Shown: in pieces, positions 51,706 through 63,708 of the stretch
Layout of the letters: each line of letters opens with the position of its first letter
How positions within the stretch are numbered: the stretch's first letter is position 1
Assembly: GCA_964035545.1 (NCBI GenBank)
Contig: OZ037765.1
Location: 29,438,004 to 29,502,003 of the forward strand
Direction of reading: 5' to 3'
DNA from: Bugula neritina
Taxonomy: Eukaryota > Bryozoa > Gymnolaemata > Cheilostomatida > Bugulidae
Length of the DNA: 64,000 nt
Program-made: the position numbers and the translations under genes
The notes under the pieces: model-generated
The model's input: the letters and a program-made list of their open reading frames with translations, nothing else
What the model was told of the DNA's origin: nothing
Database searches by the model: none

Positions 51706-51930
51706 CTTGGAGGGTCTGATGACCTTGCCCTCATTCACCACTGCCTGTTTGATGGCCTCTATACTCCTCTGCTCAGCTCTCTTATTCCCCAGACCTGGGT
51801 TTAGCTTCTGCACTCGAGCCTCGGCAGTTTTCTTGACCATCTCTACTTTTCTGCTCTTTGCTTTCTTTTGTTGGGCCACGCTCTCTTCTTGTCAGTTGAA
51901 CCCATTTATCTTTATATATTGTACTTTGAA
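51706..51930 (-). pseudogene. MPHOSPH10 exon relic 1 (C-terminal basic exon)
   Basis: Nearly identical to exon 59768-59998 of the intact copy over its 3' two thirds (TAEARVQKLNPGLGNKRAEQ, EAIKQAVVNEGKVIRPSK). It has a two-base length change near 51870-51885 that breaks the frame, and the donor has changed from GTGACT to GCGACT. No downstream final exon is found on this side. Confidence 0.8.
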
Positions 51931-52044
51931 CAGCCTTAAAACATAGCTCAATATGTCTTGATTAAATGAATAGTATAAAATAAAATATATGCAAGTGAAA
52001 TAGCACCAGTTGGATAGTTCACTGGTTTACTATATTATTCGTTT

Positions 52045-52205
52045 TATCTTTTCTATAGACCACTGTTCTTTCCTGGTTTATTTTCTGAACCAGGGCTTGT
52101 GCCATCTTATTCATTATCGGAATTTTTTTCTGAATTTTTTTTTTTCCTCTTGGTAGCCTTGGTGTCTTTTAGGCTCTTAACTTCTATTTTTGATTTCTAT
52201 ATTAT
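52045..52205 (-). pseudogene. MPHOSPH10 exon relic 2, highly decayed
   Basis: After an ATATAG acceptor the sequence begins KSKIEVKSLKDTKATKRKKK, paralleling KRKIEVKSFSEFSKEDTKR at 54327-54474, then hits a stop. Further on, 'gttcagaaaataaacc' parallels VQKLNP. A third, more diverged version of the same exon. Confidence 0.55.
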
Positions 52206-52759
52206 ATAACATAATAAAACAACTTATACTTTCAGCAAACACTGCATGTTTCTAGAATTGTTTGTGAACTTACTACCATGCAGAGTTATTAACTTCTACC
52301 TGCACAAATTAGGTGGCTCAAAATGGGCTTTATATAAAATTAAAGGCTAAAAGTTTCTAACATTTTATTAGAGGGATTTTTGATGATGGTAAATGGCATA
52401 TTATTCTTGTATCTTCCCCCAATGCAGCTCCAGCTCTAATTGTTACTATATGGGGACTACTCAAACTCTAAAGGTTTTGATAATTCAGAGAATTAAAGCC
52501 AATGTGAAACTGATATGGTTGCACTCCTTTAATGCAAAATCTTGTATAATCATGCAGCTGAAGCTCTGTATTTACAATAATTATATGACAAATTACTGGT
52601 ATTTGTCACAGTTGGTAATGAAACACTATACATGTTGGGAGTAGGAATTTAACAAACCAAGGACTGACTTCTGATTGGCTGTTGTACAACACCAGTCTGC
52701 TGCTGTAGAAATGTGTTTTTATTGAAGTTTTAGTCATATGATGATGTGGGGAGGAAAAC

Positions 52760-54204
52760 TTTAAATTTGTTTTATGCTCAACACATTACTATGCTGTAAC
52801 TAGAAAGTTAGAATATATAGTACAGTGATCAGCGAATTTATAAAATTTTAAACTCAACTGCTAGATACAATTACCCATAATTATTAATAATAAAAATTTA
52901 ATTAAATTATTAAGCATCAAATAGATTTGTCAACATCTTTCTACTTCAGCTTTTTTGTAGTTCAGACTAAAATATTTTAAAAGTATTTTTTTCTCTATTT
53001 TAGACCCGCAGCCAACATCTCAGTATAAATGAGTGTAGAAAACAGCTAAAGTTATGGTTTTATATCACTTTACATTCTTATGAAAGTAGTCAAGATGGTT
53101 CAGAAGTATTTATACAACTGAAGGAGATGATTATTTCAGAATTTGACTCTGAACAAACATGGCAGCACCTGATTTCTACCCACAATATTTACTTTAGCAT
53201 TAATAATGTTAATACAAATGCTAGTGAGATTTTAGGAAAGAATTTTTATTCTCATTATACTAATAATCAAAAAACTTAGCCAGATAATGTAAATCTTACA
53301 TTCTATTTTTGCTATTTTCAAACTGTAGTATCATCTATTATACCTGTGATAATAGTTACCCTAAAGTTTTCTGTATTTAAAGTACAATTGTTTTAATTTC
53401 TCAGATGTATTGCTGCATTGTTCATTGTGCAGTTTGGTTAAGAACTTTTAATTTCAGTCTGCTTATAAACTGTGTCATACATAAACTGTGCTATTTATTG
53501 GCATTGAGCTTTGACATACTATTTTTTCACATTATACTGACACATTATTCCATGATATAACATATGCATGCAGACATTTATTTTATTATAATAAATAAAT
53601 TGCTACGATCTATCAAAAACATCTGTTAATATAATGCTACTTTTATGTTAATTTAAAAACGATTAGCTTTGGAACAGCATATAATTTTTTAGCAAATAAT
53701 ATTTTGTGTGTCTGCTGTGTAAAACATATAATTAGCAACACATGCTCATATTATAAAATTAGTAAAATATGAGTAGTAACAGAGTTGCTCTCTTTTTCCT
53801 TGAAAATCTTTTAATAAAGTCGTAATAGCTTTAGCTTTTCTTGTTAAAATATATTTTGAGTAACATTATCATCTCAACTAATTAATCAGGTGATTATTAG
53901 TGTCAGTCCGTTTACCAACTACCGGAATCTGTGTTTGCTGAATAAACGCTCATGCATCTACTGAGATGTTGGTTGCAGACCTAAAACAGAGAAAATAATA
54001 CTTTTGAAAGGCTTTAGTTTGAACTACAAAAATTCTGAAGTAGAAAGATGTTGACAAATCTATTTGATGCTTAATAATTAAATAAATTATTATTATTCAA
54101 GTGAAATTGTATCCAGCAATTGAGTCTAAAATTTTATAAATTTACTAATCACTGTACCTTCCAGTTACAACATAGTAATGTGTTGAGCATAAAACAAATT
54201 TAAA
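52760..54204. repeat. Inverted repeat around a displaced MPHOSPH10 exon
   Basis: The arms at about 52760-53025 and 53959-54204 are reverse complements with moderate divergence. Shared blocks include AAATTTGTTTTATGCTCAAC, AAGCATCAAATAGATTTGTC and CCAACATCTCAGTA. Both arms contain an intron end with its acceptor (TTCTCTATTTTAG and TTCTCTGTTTTAG) and the first codons of an exon. Spacer about 930 bp. Confidence 0.8.
53004..53279 (+). pseudogene. Inverted MPHOSPH10 N-terminal exon fragment
   Basis: An acceptor at 53003 is followed by 91 open codons and TAG. The peptide has IQLKEMIISEFDSEQTWQHL, which parallels the human MPP10 N-terminal segment around LVIENFDDEQIWQQL, and then FSINNVNTNASEIL, which parallels YFQNAVSETINDEDISLL. 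It lies on the strand opposite to both MPHOSPH10 copies, so it has been inverted. It has no start codon and was missed by ATG-based gene finding. Assignment rests on this short but distinctive match. Confidence 0.65.
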
Positions 54205-54326
54205 TAACATAACTGCCACAATTAAAGCTCAAAATTTACATAAATAATTAAAACATAAACATATATTCACACATCTACTTGAGTTCACCACCAGCATTTG
54301 GATTTTCATCATAGTATTTTTATTAC

Positions 54327-57300
54327 CTAGGCCTGAGTTTATTCTTTGTATCCCAGCTTTTGTAGTTCTATTCATCCTCTCACTTTTCCTGCGTTTTGCC
54401 CTTTTCTGTCTTCTTAATCTTTTCGTGTCTTCTTTTGAAAACTCACTGAAGCTTTTAACCTCTATCTTCCGTTTCTGTATATAACATGGTGAGACAACTT
54501 ACACATTAAGCAATACCAATTATAGTAGTAGGCAAAAGTGACTAATGCTGACACTAATGATCACGTTATTGATTAATTTTGGTAATGTCGCTCAAAAGCT
54601 AAGATTTTATTAGAAAGCTTTTAGAGGAAAGCACTTCTGTGGAAACTTACGTATTGCTAATTAAATATCGAAAGCATTTATTACTGACAACTTCCTATAG
54701 CCATGGCTTACTTTGACTTTCTGTGGAGGAAGTATCCCACTTTTAGATGTTGTTGCGGGCAACATATCTTCAGTAATTAGCGATGGTTAATTGGATAAAC
54801 AAACAGCCGACATAGTGGCTAAAAATCTGTTTTACATTGAAAAATGTACCTTAATTTCCTCTGGAGCCAGTCTAGCACTGTCAGCCACGGTGTCTGGTTG
54901 CACTTCCTCCACCACTAATGAAGGTAGGTGAGAGATCACTTTCATTTCTTTTAGTACCTGCAACACATTGCTTGTGTGATATTCAAGTAAAAAAGGTAAC
55001 AACAGAGTTTATATACTTTATAAACACACAAGAGTCAAATCAGTTTAAAATTGCTCGAAGACTGAATGTTTTTCAAAATGAAATACTTAATCTACAGAGT
55101 AATATAAACGCCAATACTACGAAATATTCTCTCCCCTTCACACTTACAGGTTTCGGCGTGTATTCGAACCTAGACAATGCATCAAGTTTGGCAAACAGTG
55201 ATGACATCATCTTTCGTGTCTCTTCTTCTGCAGGGTCTATTTTTTCTTCTGAGCCGTCTTCCTTCTGTAAAGTTAGATGCGATTGAAGAAGACAACTCCC
55301 GGCAGCTTATAAAAATCACATATATCAGCTGGGACCTTAAGACTTGATAATGGCCTCCGTTACTAGCATTGCTGCCCGACTCAATAGGCAAGACAAATTC
55401 AGCAAAAGTGGTTAGTTTTTTGTCAATCAAGGGCCATCCCAACTTGTGTAAAATTAAAATCGTCATTTCTATAAAACTATCTTAGCTATCCCAATAACTT
55501 AGTTCAAATACTCAAATAACATTTCAGTATAAATCTCAAATACGCTAAACTTAAAAACCACCAATTAGTATTCTTATGACTAGTATATTACTAAAGTTAG
55601 GAACTTTCAATCTAACTAATGAGACATCTAGCTGTAAAATTAGGTAAACCCTAATGATGATGATGGGGTTCCTTATGGCATTTTTCAGCTTCAGTGAGGA
55701 CTATATAACCATGTATTAATAACTACAAACTGGCACCAATAATTAATTTGAAAATAGTGCTACCAACAAATTGTAACTAAAAACTGTGTTGCTAATACTT
55801 GGTATCAACGATTATGCCCAATTAAATATTAATAAATGTTAGTGTTGAAGTGTGAAGTGAAGTTAGAATAATACAACCAAATACCCACATCTCTCAGTGC
55901 CAGATACTCTTGTTCATAGATGGCACTCAGGCTCATCTTACTTTTCTCATGGTTCAAATCCGGCCTTGTTTTAAATTTCTCTCCATCATTTTGAAGTCGG
56001 GTCTTACTCACCACATCATCGTATGACTAAAATTTCAAAAGAAAACACTTTTCTACACAAGAGCATAATCAGCAGTCAACTTCTTATTCTCAACAATAGT
56101 GTTTATAACCTGTGGCAAATACCAGTAGTTTGTTCTATTATGTAAATACAAGAGTTCTGTTACATAATTATTCAACATCTTTCATTCCTTTTTCATTAAT
56201 ACTTATCGTACCTCATCTTTAATTCTTTGGATTATTATAGCTTCAATACTTTGAGTTGTCTCCATAGTAATAGTGGGAACTGGAGCCACATTGGAGTCAA
56301 ACTCCAACGCTTCTTCAATGAGGCTATTCTCAGGGCGGGACTTTGCTGTAACCTCCCCTTTTAGCTGCCATGGTTGGTCAGACAGTGCTTTGTTCTCCAT
56401 GGCTCTAATCCGAGCAGCTAGCTACAGGAATTCATTAAATTCCATACAATAAAAATGCCTTATGAACAATAGAGTGCAAGAGTAAAACTTACAGCAGCCA
56501 TGATATGGATCCAACATTGGGGGAAAATTTAGCTTTTATTACTGAAATTATTTACAGCAAAAAATATTCCTAGATGAAACAAAAAATATAATAGAAACTG
56601 ACCCTTTCCTTACAAGTTTCATAGTCAGACTTTGATCTGTTTGGCTCAAAATAGTTACTGTAAGTGTACTGGTGTTCCTTCAACAAAACATGTTTTTATA
56701 TTATAAATGTTATGATAAAAATGTAGTGAATATAAATGTAGATAAGAAGTGCACTAATTTAAAGTTTATAATAATTCAATTCGGACAAAAAACTATTGAA
56801 ATACTTCATTTGTCACATTTAGGTCGAACAGCTCAATTGTTTTGAAAAGCAAGTGTTTGACTAATTTAACTATTTTCGTGCTATGTAATACATCAATTCA
56901 AAAAGTCCAACCCTTGCTTGCATATGTTTAATCATTTTTATTTTTGTTAAGGATTAACAGATTTCAATGTAGACTACTCAACATTGCAATGGTTACTTAA
57001 ACGAAAATAACGATCCAACATTTCTCAAATATATAAAATTATCAACAAATTTAACTGACCAATCTCAGTGCTGCCTGCATGTAGGCTATATAATACAAAT
57101 AATGTAGGCACCATACAAATATGCAATAAGCCACAAAACACTTTGATAAGTAAAATAGTAAGAGTTCTGTTACTACTAGTATACTGCAGATAGTGAGCTC
57201 ACAAAGGGGTTATGGTAATCCCTATAAAACTAAACTTTTATAATACTCTCACAATACCTCTGAGGTTGACTCTTCATCAGTTTCATACATTTCTGGCATT

Positions 57301-57827
57301 CGCTCAAAATTCTCAGGATCCTTGAAAAAGTCGCCATCTTGTTTGTTTAAGATAGACGTCATTTCTTGAATAGAGAAAAATTTATCTTCCACCTGTAATA
57401 ATGAGAGGCGATGGCTTTTAGCTAAAAGTATTATGCAAATGGGTAAACTTTTTAATAATTTTATTTCATTCAGTAAGCTGTGGCTGCATTAGAATAAACT
57501 AAATATGGGACATTACAGGCAGTAATGTAGAGCAAGCATTCTGATTAAACTGCTTTTACAAATTTTGAAGTTGAATAAAGCTTCACTGTCTGGTCTACTA
57601 GCCATTATGTTTCTTTTACACTGCAACTTACAAATTAAGGCGCAGGTGATTTGGTAAAACTAAAAGTAAAAGCAACATAGCTAAGTCTAATATAGTAATA
57701 ATTATAATATCAATAACTATGCTTTCATCAAGCATTTAGAAGTTAAAAGCTGTTTTGAAGCACCATAGAAAGTTCTGAACAAACCTTTCTCTTCCGTTCT
57801 TGTTTTGAGTGAAAAAATGAATTTGGG
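54327..57827 (-). pseudogene. MPHOSPH10: MPHOSPH10 copy B, rearranged duplicate
   Basis: Paralogue of the U3 snoRNP protein MPP10 (18S pre-rRNA processing in the nucleolus). Exons: 57785-57827 (tentative), 57258-57392, 56603-56677, 56212-56421, 55889-56026, 55148-55264, 54850-54957, 54327-54474. The exons from 57258 to 54850 have intact GT-AG sites, are all phase 0 and are free of stops. Blocks include VEDKFFSIQEM, KALSDQPWQLKGEVTAKSRP, NHEKSKMSLSAIYEQEY, MMSSLFAKLDAL and DTVADSARLAPEEIK. Exon 56603-56677 fuses the start of one exon (EHQYTYSNYFEP) to the end of another (SKSDYETCKER), removing the acidic exon. The 3' end is broken: exon 54327-54474 is diverged, no normal last exon follows, and extra relics lie at 52.1 and 51.8 kb. 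It could still be transcribed; whether it makes protein is unknown. Confidence 0.75.
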
Positions 57828-59460
57828 CTTCACTTCACTAAAGTACACTAGTTCTTCACCTGTTGGCTCTCAACACTCAACTGTGGAACTCTGTATGTTG
57901 AACAAGTGACTAAGCTTGTTTCCCATGTGTTGGCCAACAACATTGCCCTTATTTTGTTTTGTATTAGACAATAGTTATGTAACATGTTTTCTTGTAATTA
58001 TAAGTAATTATAAGTTATTATGTAATAGTTATTATGAACAATGAAAAGTGTCCCTGAATAATTCATTGTGTACCGAAATGAACTCCCCGATACTGTATCA
58101 AGTGCTTGGTGCACTTTACTAGCAGTGCAGTGATCAAAAATAAAGCAAACTTTCAAAAAAACTAAAAGTTGGCAACCAATAAAGCTATGGAGCACAAACT
58201 GCTTTAAATTGTAATAGTTTTGGGCTTTTTGATGAACCTGGCATTGAGCGGGTTGTCTACCTTCCGGGTTGCATGAGCTTAGTAGTGAGGTACTGGGTCT
58301 ATGCTACTTGAATCGATTACTAAATATATTATAGCAGTATAAAAACTGCGGGGGTTTACCCATTTCATTACAGTAGGCAAATCTAACAATTAAGTAATTA
58401 GGATATATAAATCAGACAACGATCTGACAGTATACTGCATTGGTAGAGAACAGTAAAACATTATAGTCTATCTATAGCTATACCACTGTGGAGGCAGGGT
58501 ACACAACTACTAATAATATCTTATTATTGTGGTTATTCTCCAGCTAGGTACCCCAACAAGACAAAGCAGAGATAGGTGAGAATTATTGTTGTTATTCTGC
58601 TTATGTTTTGCTGTAATGTAAATTATATAATATATGAAATATCATAACTTATCAGCTTATATGGATTCTTTCTTGTTTGGTGTTTTTGTTCCCGTATTGA
58701 CATATATTTTTCTTTTAAAAAATATTTATTATTCAGTTATATGAACTTTTTCTTTCACTTATGACTAAATACAACAAAAACTGAACATTAGATAGACTAA
58801 CTTCTAACCAACCAACGGCTAGCTATGTTATTGCACCTTGTTAATCAGCCAAGACAATCTTCACCACCTGCTGGAAGTTATGGCTAACAAGTTCGAGCTG
58901 AAATAATCTATATGCATAAATTTCATTTACATTCAGGAGAGAATTAACATGCAGTGTGAATTTCAACACAGCCTATTATATGGCTATTTTTTCAAAGGTT
59001 TCACTAGTCTTTTAATGCAAGGACAGAAAACTCCTATAATGCTTATCTGGTTGAAATGACTTACTAAATTAACTTAATGTCAAGAGTAAATGTTTCTGAA
59101 TCCCAATCAAATTTTTACTAGTTGCTTCCTACACATTATGTAATAGACAAGCTATTAGTAATTATAAGTTAAACTAAAGACCCTATGGTATGATCTCTAA
59201 GTCAATTTCATATCAATTTAAAAATGCATATATAGTACAGACACATCATTCATAAATTAGAATCACTTCTAAGGAAGTTAAGAAACTTGTGTTGTAATAT
59301 TTACTGAATCAGGGTTTATTATTTTTTATAAGAAAATAAATAATTTATATAAATGTATTAATAGGTGTTATGTTGAAATTTTTTTATACTGACAGCTACA
59401 TATAGGATGAAGAAACAACAGCTTCATTTACAAACGTCATTAGGAAAAATACAAATAAAA
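57828..59460. other. Interval between the two MPHOSPH10 copies
   Basis: No N-terminal MPP10 exon for copy B was recognised here, consistent with copy B being a partial duplicate or with its N-terminal exon being the inverted one at 53004-53279. The minus strand holds the 3' UTR of copy A at the right end. Confidence 0.5.
59315..59320 (-). terminator. Poly(A) signal candidate for MPHOSPH10 copy A
   Basis: AATAAA on the minus strand, about 140 nt past the stop of copy A. Confidence 0.5.
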
Positions 59461-62400
59461 TTACAACTTTAATTTTTCAACGGGCTTAGCGCTTCCCAGC
59501 TTTTTACTTTCTAATTTTTTCTTAGGCCTAGATTTGTCCAGCTTCACCTCATTCTGTAGAGCCTTGAAAAATTCTTTGGATGAGGAGTAAGTTTTATCTG
59601 GTAGCACGGATTCCTGTAAACAAGATAATGTGTCAGAAGCTAAAGAGTAATGCAGAGTTAGCTAATATACTTCACAACAACCTCCTTGAGGTTTGCAAAC
59701 TCTATGTGTCACAAAATAGAAAAAGCATTTCTCACACTGAGATATAGAAGCTAGTAAGAAGAGTCACCTTGGAGGGTCTGATGACCTTGCCCTCATTCAC
59801 CACTGCCTGTTTGATGGCCTCTATACTCCTCTGCTCAGCTCTTTTATTCCCCAGGCCGGGGTTTAGCTTCTGCACCCGAGCCTCAGCAGTTTTTTTTACC
59901 ATCTCAATTTTCCTGTTCTTTGCTTTCTTCTGTCTTCTCACTCTCTTTTTGTCTGTTGAATCCATCTCACTTCTATCTTTCACTTCCACCCTTGGTCTCT
60001 GTATAATACACAATATATAACACATGATAAAACAACTCCTACACCCTGCGACGAGTCTGGTACTTTTTGAAACAATTATTATGTGGAAAAACATGTGTCA
60101 AAATAATTTGAATTGTAACAGCTCAAGCAGACTAAGCTACAAATAAGCACATTTTTGTCCCTCATAAGTAAGGCTGGAATAAGAGAGGCACGCAGCTCTA
60201 GGTTCAGAACCTTTTATTAGTGTTTCTCAAGAAATGCAACATTGCAGACACCCAGATCAAATGTTATATATATATATGCGTGTAAACAGCCAGCATAGTG
60301 GCTGAAAAACTATTTCATATTGAAGTGTACCTTGATTTCCTCTGGAGCCAGTCTAGCACTGTCAGCCACGGTATCCGGTTGCACTTCCTCCACCACTACT
60401 GAAGGTAGGTGAGAGATGATTTTCACTTCTTTTGGAGCCTGCAATACATTGCTTGTGTGACATTCAAGTAAAAAAGTAACAATTTCTTAAATCTTTATAT
60501 TGTTTACAAACCCACAAGAGTCAAGTTATTTTAAAGTTCCCTGAAGAGTGAATATTTTTCAAAATGACTTAGACTCAATCTACAGAGTGACATAGACACC
60601 GGCACTGCAAGGTGTCCCCCCTCTTTTCACACTTACAGGTTTGGGCGTATATTGGAAGCTAGACAAAGCATCGAGTTTGGCAAACAGCGATGACATCATC
60701 TTTTGAATTTCTTCTTCTGCAGGATCTGTCTTTTCTTCTGCGTCACCTTCCTTCTGTAAAGTTAAAATTAGAGGTTATTGAAGACAGACACATTATCTTA
60801 CAAGTAGAAATATTTCAATATCAACTGTGACCTTAGCAGTTCATAAAAGCCTCTGCTAGTAGCATCAATAGGTAAGACAAATTCAGCATGAGTGGTTGGT
60901 TTTTTGTTCATCATGGGCCGGCCCCAACTTGCGAAAAAATAATTTTTATTTCTCTAAAATTATCTTAGCTATCCATTTGAGTATAAAGCTCAAATACTTT
61001 CTTGCGATTTAGATTGTGTGTGAACTATCAAGAGGGTTCACCATTTTTAAATCTTCAACATTCTTTACAATGCTCATCTGAAGGGAGATATTACTACATT
61101 TGCTAAACTTAAAAATCACCCAACTAGTATTCTTATGACTAGTATATTACTAAAGTTAAGAACTTTCAATTTAATTAATAATGAGCTATCTAGCTGTTAT
61201 TTGATCATTTTCAATAAACATTTGACTTGCTAATTATCCTACGAAAAAAGCTATAAATGCAGGCATGGAGTTGTCTTCTCACTCACCAATAAAGCACCGG
61301 GAAACAATCACAAAGATAGTATTTAGCTAAGCTTGAATTATATGGCAAACTTCAAAACTAATACAAATCTATTTTAGCAATTTTCCCCAGCAACTATAAA
61401 TTGTATTCTAGAACTTTTTGTCACCAGCCAACCGGCAAATATTTAGATTAAAAACCCACATCTCTCAGTTTGATATACTCCTGCTCGTAGATGGCACTGA
61501 GGCTCATTTTACTCTTCTCGTGATCAAGCTCAATTCTTTTCTTGAACTTTTCACTATCATCTTTGAGACGGACCTTCCTCTCCACATCATCAAATGACTG
61601 CAACAGGAAACAGCTTAATGTAGACACAGATGCCGGCAGAGTATGAACCGACCTGAAGTTGCCACACAACCTTCTTACAATCACCACATGTTGACATGAT
61701 AATTTAAGTAAAAGTCTACCGCCTCATGGTTAACAACAGCAGTTATTCTAAAAGTCGAATAATGTCAATTGCATCAATAAAAATAAAAATATCTCATACC
61801 ATTATATAAAGATAACGTAAATATATTCAATTTGTTTAAAAGTTGATAAAAATAAAATAACAACTAATATTAAAAAATATCAAGATTTTGGTGCAGAGCT
61901 ACAAATTAAAAAGTCTAAACTTCAAATAATGAGAAAATCTACTCCATAAATGATAGCAATTGCCACTAAAAAAACAGCACATAACGCACTTCGTTTAAAG
62001 CTTACCACATTGAGAAGCAGCATTAAAGTGATAGAGTAATACTTATTGTACCTTATCTTTAATTCTTTGGATTATTATAGCCTCAAGACTTTGAGTTGTC
62101 TCCATAGTAATAGTGGGAACTGGGGCTACATTGGAGTCAAACTCCACAGCTTCTTGAATCAGGCTATTCTCAGGGCGGGACTTTGCTGTAACCTCCCCTT
62201 TCAGCTGCCAAGGTTGGTCAGACAGCGCTTTGTCCTCCATGGCTTTTATCCGAGCAGCTAGCTACAAGAATTCAGTAAATTCCATACAATGAAAACCCAC
62301 TGAAGTCTAAGAGTAGAATTTACAGCAGTAAAAACATGGGTTCAATATTAGGAAAGAAAAGCTTTCTTTAGTTAAAAAAATATTCTTAGAGGAAACATTA

Positions 62401-63708
62401 CAATGAAACAGCTAGCATATATTACAGAACTCTAGAGTCTACATGAACTGGACCCAAACCAATAACTAAAGTGAATAAACCAGATTTTTCTCAAAAGTTT
62501 GCTTTCATTATACTTCTGCTGCTTGCAAAAATAGATCGTAAAAATCTGACATCGGTAGGAAAGGAACCAACCTTTTCCTTACGAGTCTCATACTGGGATT
62601 TCGATGGCTCATGCTTCTGTTTGCCAATAACATCTTCCAGATGTTCAGCGTCAGACATGTCCACATCATCTTCTGTAAGCACATGCACCACTTGATTAGA
62701 ATACATAGCACCAACAACTCATTGAATAAGCTCTCACATTTCATTCACACAATAACAACCTGGTTTATAGGAAATACAATGTATATACTATGATAGTATA
62801 TTATAGCAGGAATTTTTGAAATTTATTCATTGTAAGTTGGTATTCAAAAGCTTCCTCGCACCACCTTTCCCCCCCCCCCCCCCCGAGTTAAAAAATGTAT
62901 CATCAATATCAAAGTTTACTCTGTAAATACCTCTCTGGATAACAGCTTCAGTACAATAAAACGTAAATATGTATGGATAACAGTATTAAAGTGCAAAGCA
63001 ATTCTCTTAGAGATGCTAACCATCTGCATCTGCTTCTTCAGCCTCGTTTTCACTCCCTTCCTCCTCGCTACTTTCACCTTCCACAGTTTCCTCATCCAGA
63101 GCCTTGATAAGTTGGAGCTCCTCGTCAGACATGTTTTCTGACTCATCTTCAGCCTCATCTGAACTCATGTCACCCAGAGGGTTCCGCGGTGGCCTGGTGG
63201 CAACAACAGGCACTGAACACAAGTCGTGTGGCACCAGCTATACACAACATGTCACCCAAACTTGCTCAGCTCAAGGAATAAGTGAGAAAATGTCAAAATA
63301 TATTCAGAACCACTTTTCAAGTTTATTAAACCTAAATGTTGTGTAACCAGTTCTCCAGTCTCCACACCATAGTAGTCTTGAAAAGCAAACTTTATCAATA
63401 ATTTTATTGGGATTTTACATAAATAAAGGCATACCATGTTGGCACTTAGCTTGCCATTCTGAACATACTTTGTCAAACTACTTGTTGACAAATAATGTAG
63501 TTACATAATTATTTGAAGTGTGAGAGACAAAACCATGTGATTAAGAGATAGGTTATTGTTTGAAGGAGAGGACCCTACAGAGCTGCATACCAAGCCTTTG
63601 TTACATCATAACTTAATAATGTACTTACCTTTCTGAAGCACCTGTTGAGGACACTTTGGACTTGTTACCAACTGCATCAAAGAAATCACTATACTTGTAT
63701 TGGTGTTC
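59461..63708 (-). CDS. MPHOSPH10: U3 small nucleolar ribonucleoprotein MPP10, intact copy A (3' part)
   Basis: Component of the U3 snoRNP / SSU processome that works with IMP3 and IMP4 in 18S pre-rRNA cleavage. Nine exons are in the window: 63629-63708, 63021-63193, 62572-62672, 62052-62261, 61460-61597, 60637-60753, 60331-60438, 59768-59998 and 59461-59613, with consistent phases (2, 1, then 0 throughout). They give 436 residues to a stop; human MPP10 is 681 aa, so the N-terminus lies beyond the right edge. Blocks in order: EHQYKYSDFFDAVG, an acidic Glu/Asp/Ser-rich exon (63021-63193), ALSDQPWQLKGEVTAKSRPE, LDHEKSKMSLSAIYEQEYIK, MMSSLFAKLDALSSFQYTPK, TVADSARLAPEEIK, a Lys/Arg-rich exon, and a basic tail ending KLKL. 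No disruption is seen. It is the reference for the rearranged copy B downstream. Confidence 0.92.
62869..62884. repeat. Poly-C tract
   Basis: Sixteen consecutive C residues in an intron of MPHOSPH10 copy A, striking in this AT-rich background. The length may be a sequencing or assembly estimate. Confidence 0.95.

Noticed and set aside
54918-55286. 122-codon plus-strand ORF
   Set aside because: Covers antisense of two MPHOSPH10 copy B exons and the intron between them; no independent support.
57998-58195. 65-codon minus-strand ORF between the MPHOSPH10 copies
   Set aside because: Does not match the MPP10 N-terminus and lacks usable splice borders.
63104-63346. Plus-strand Ser-rich ORF
   Set aside because: It is the antisense of the acidic Glu/Asp/Ser exon of MPHOSPH10 copy A.
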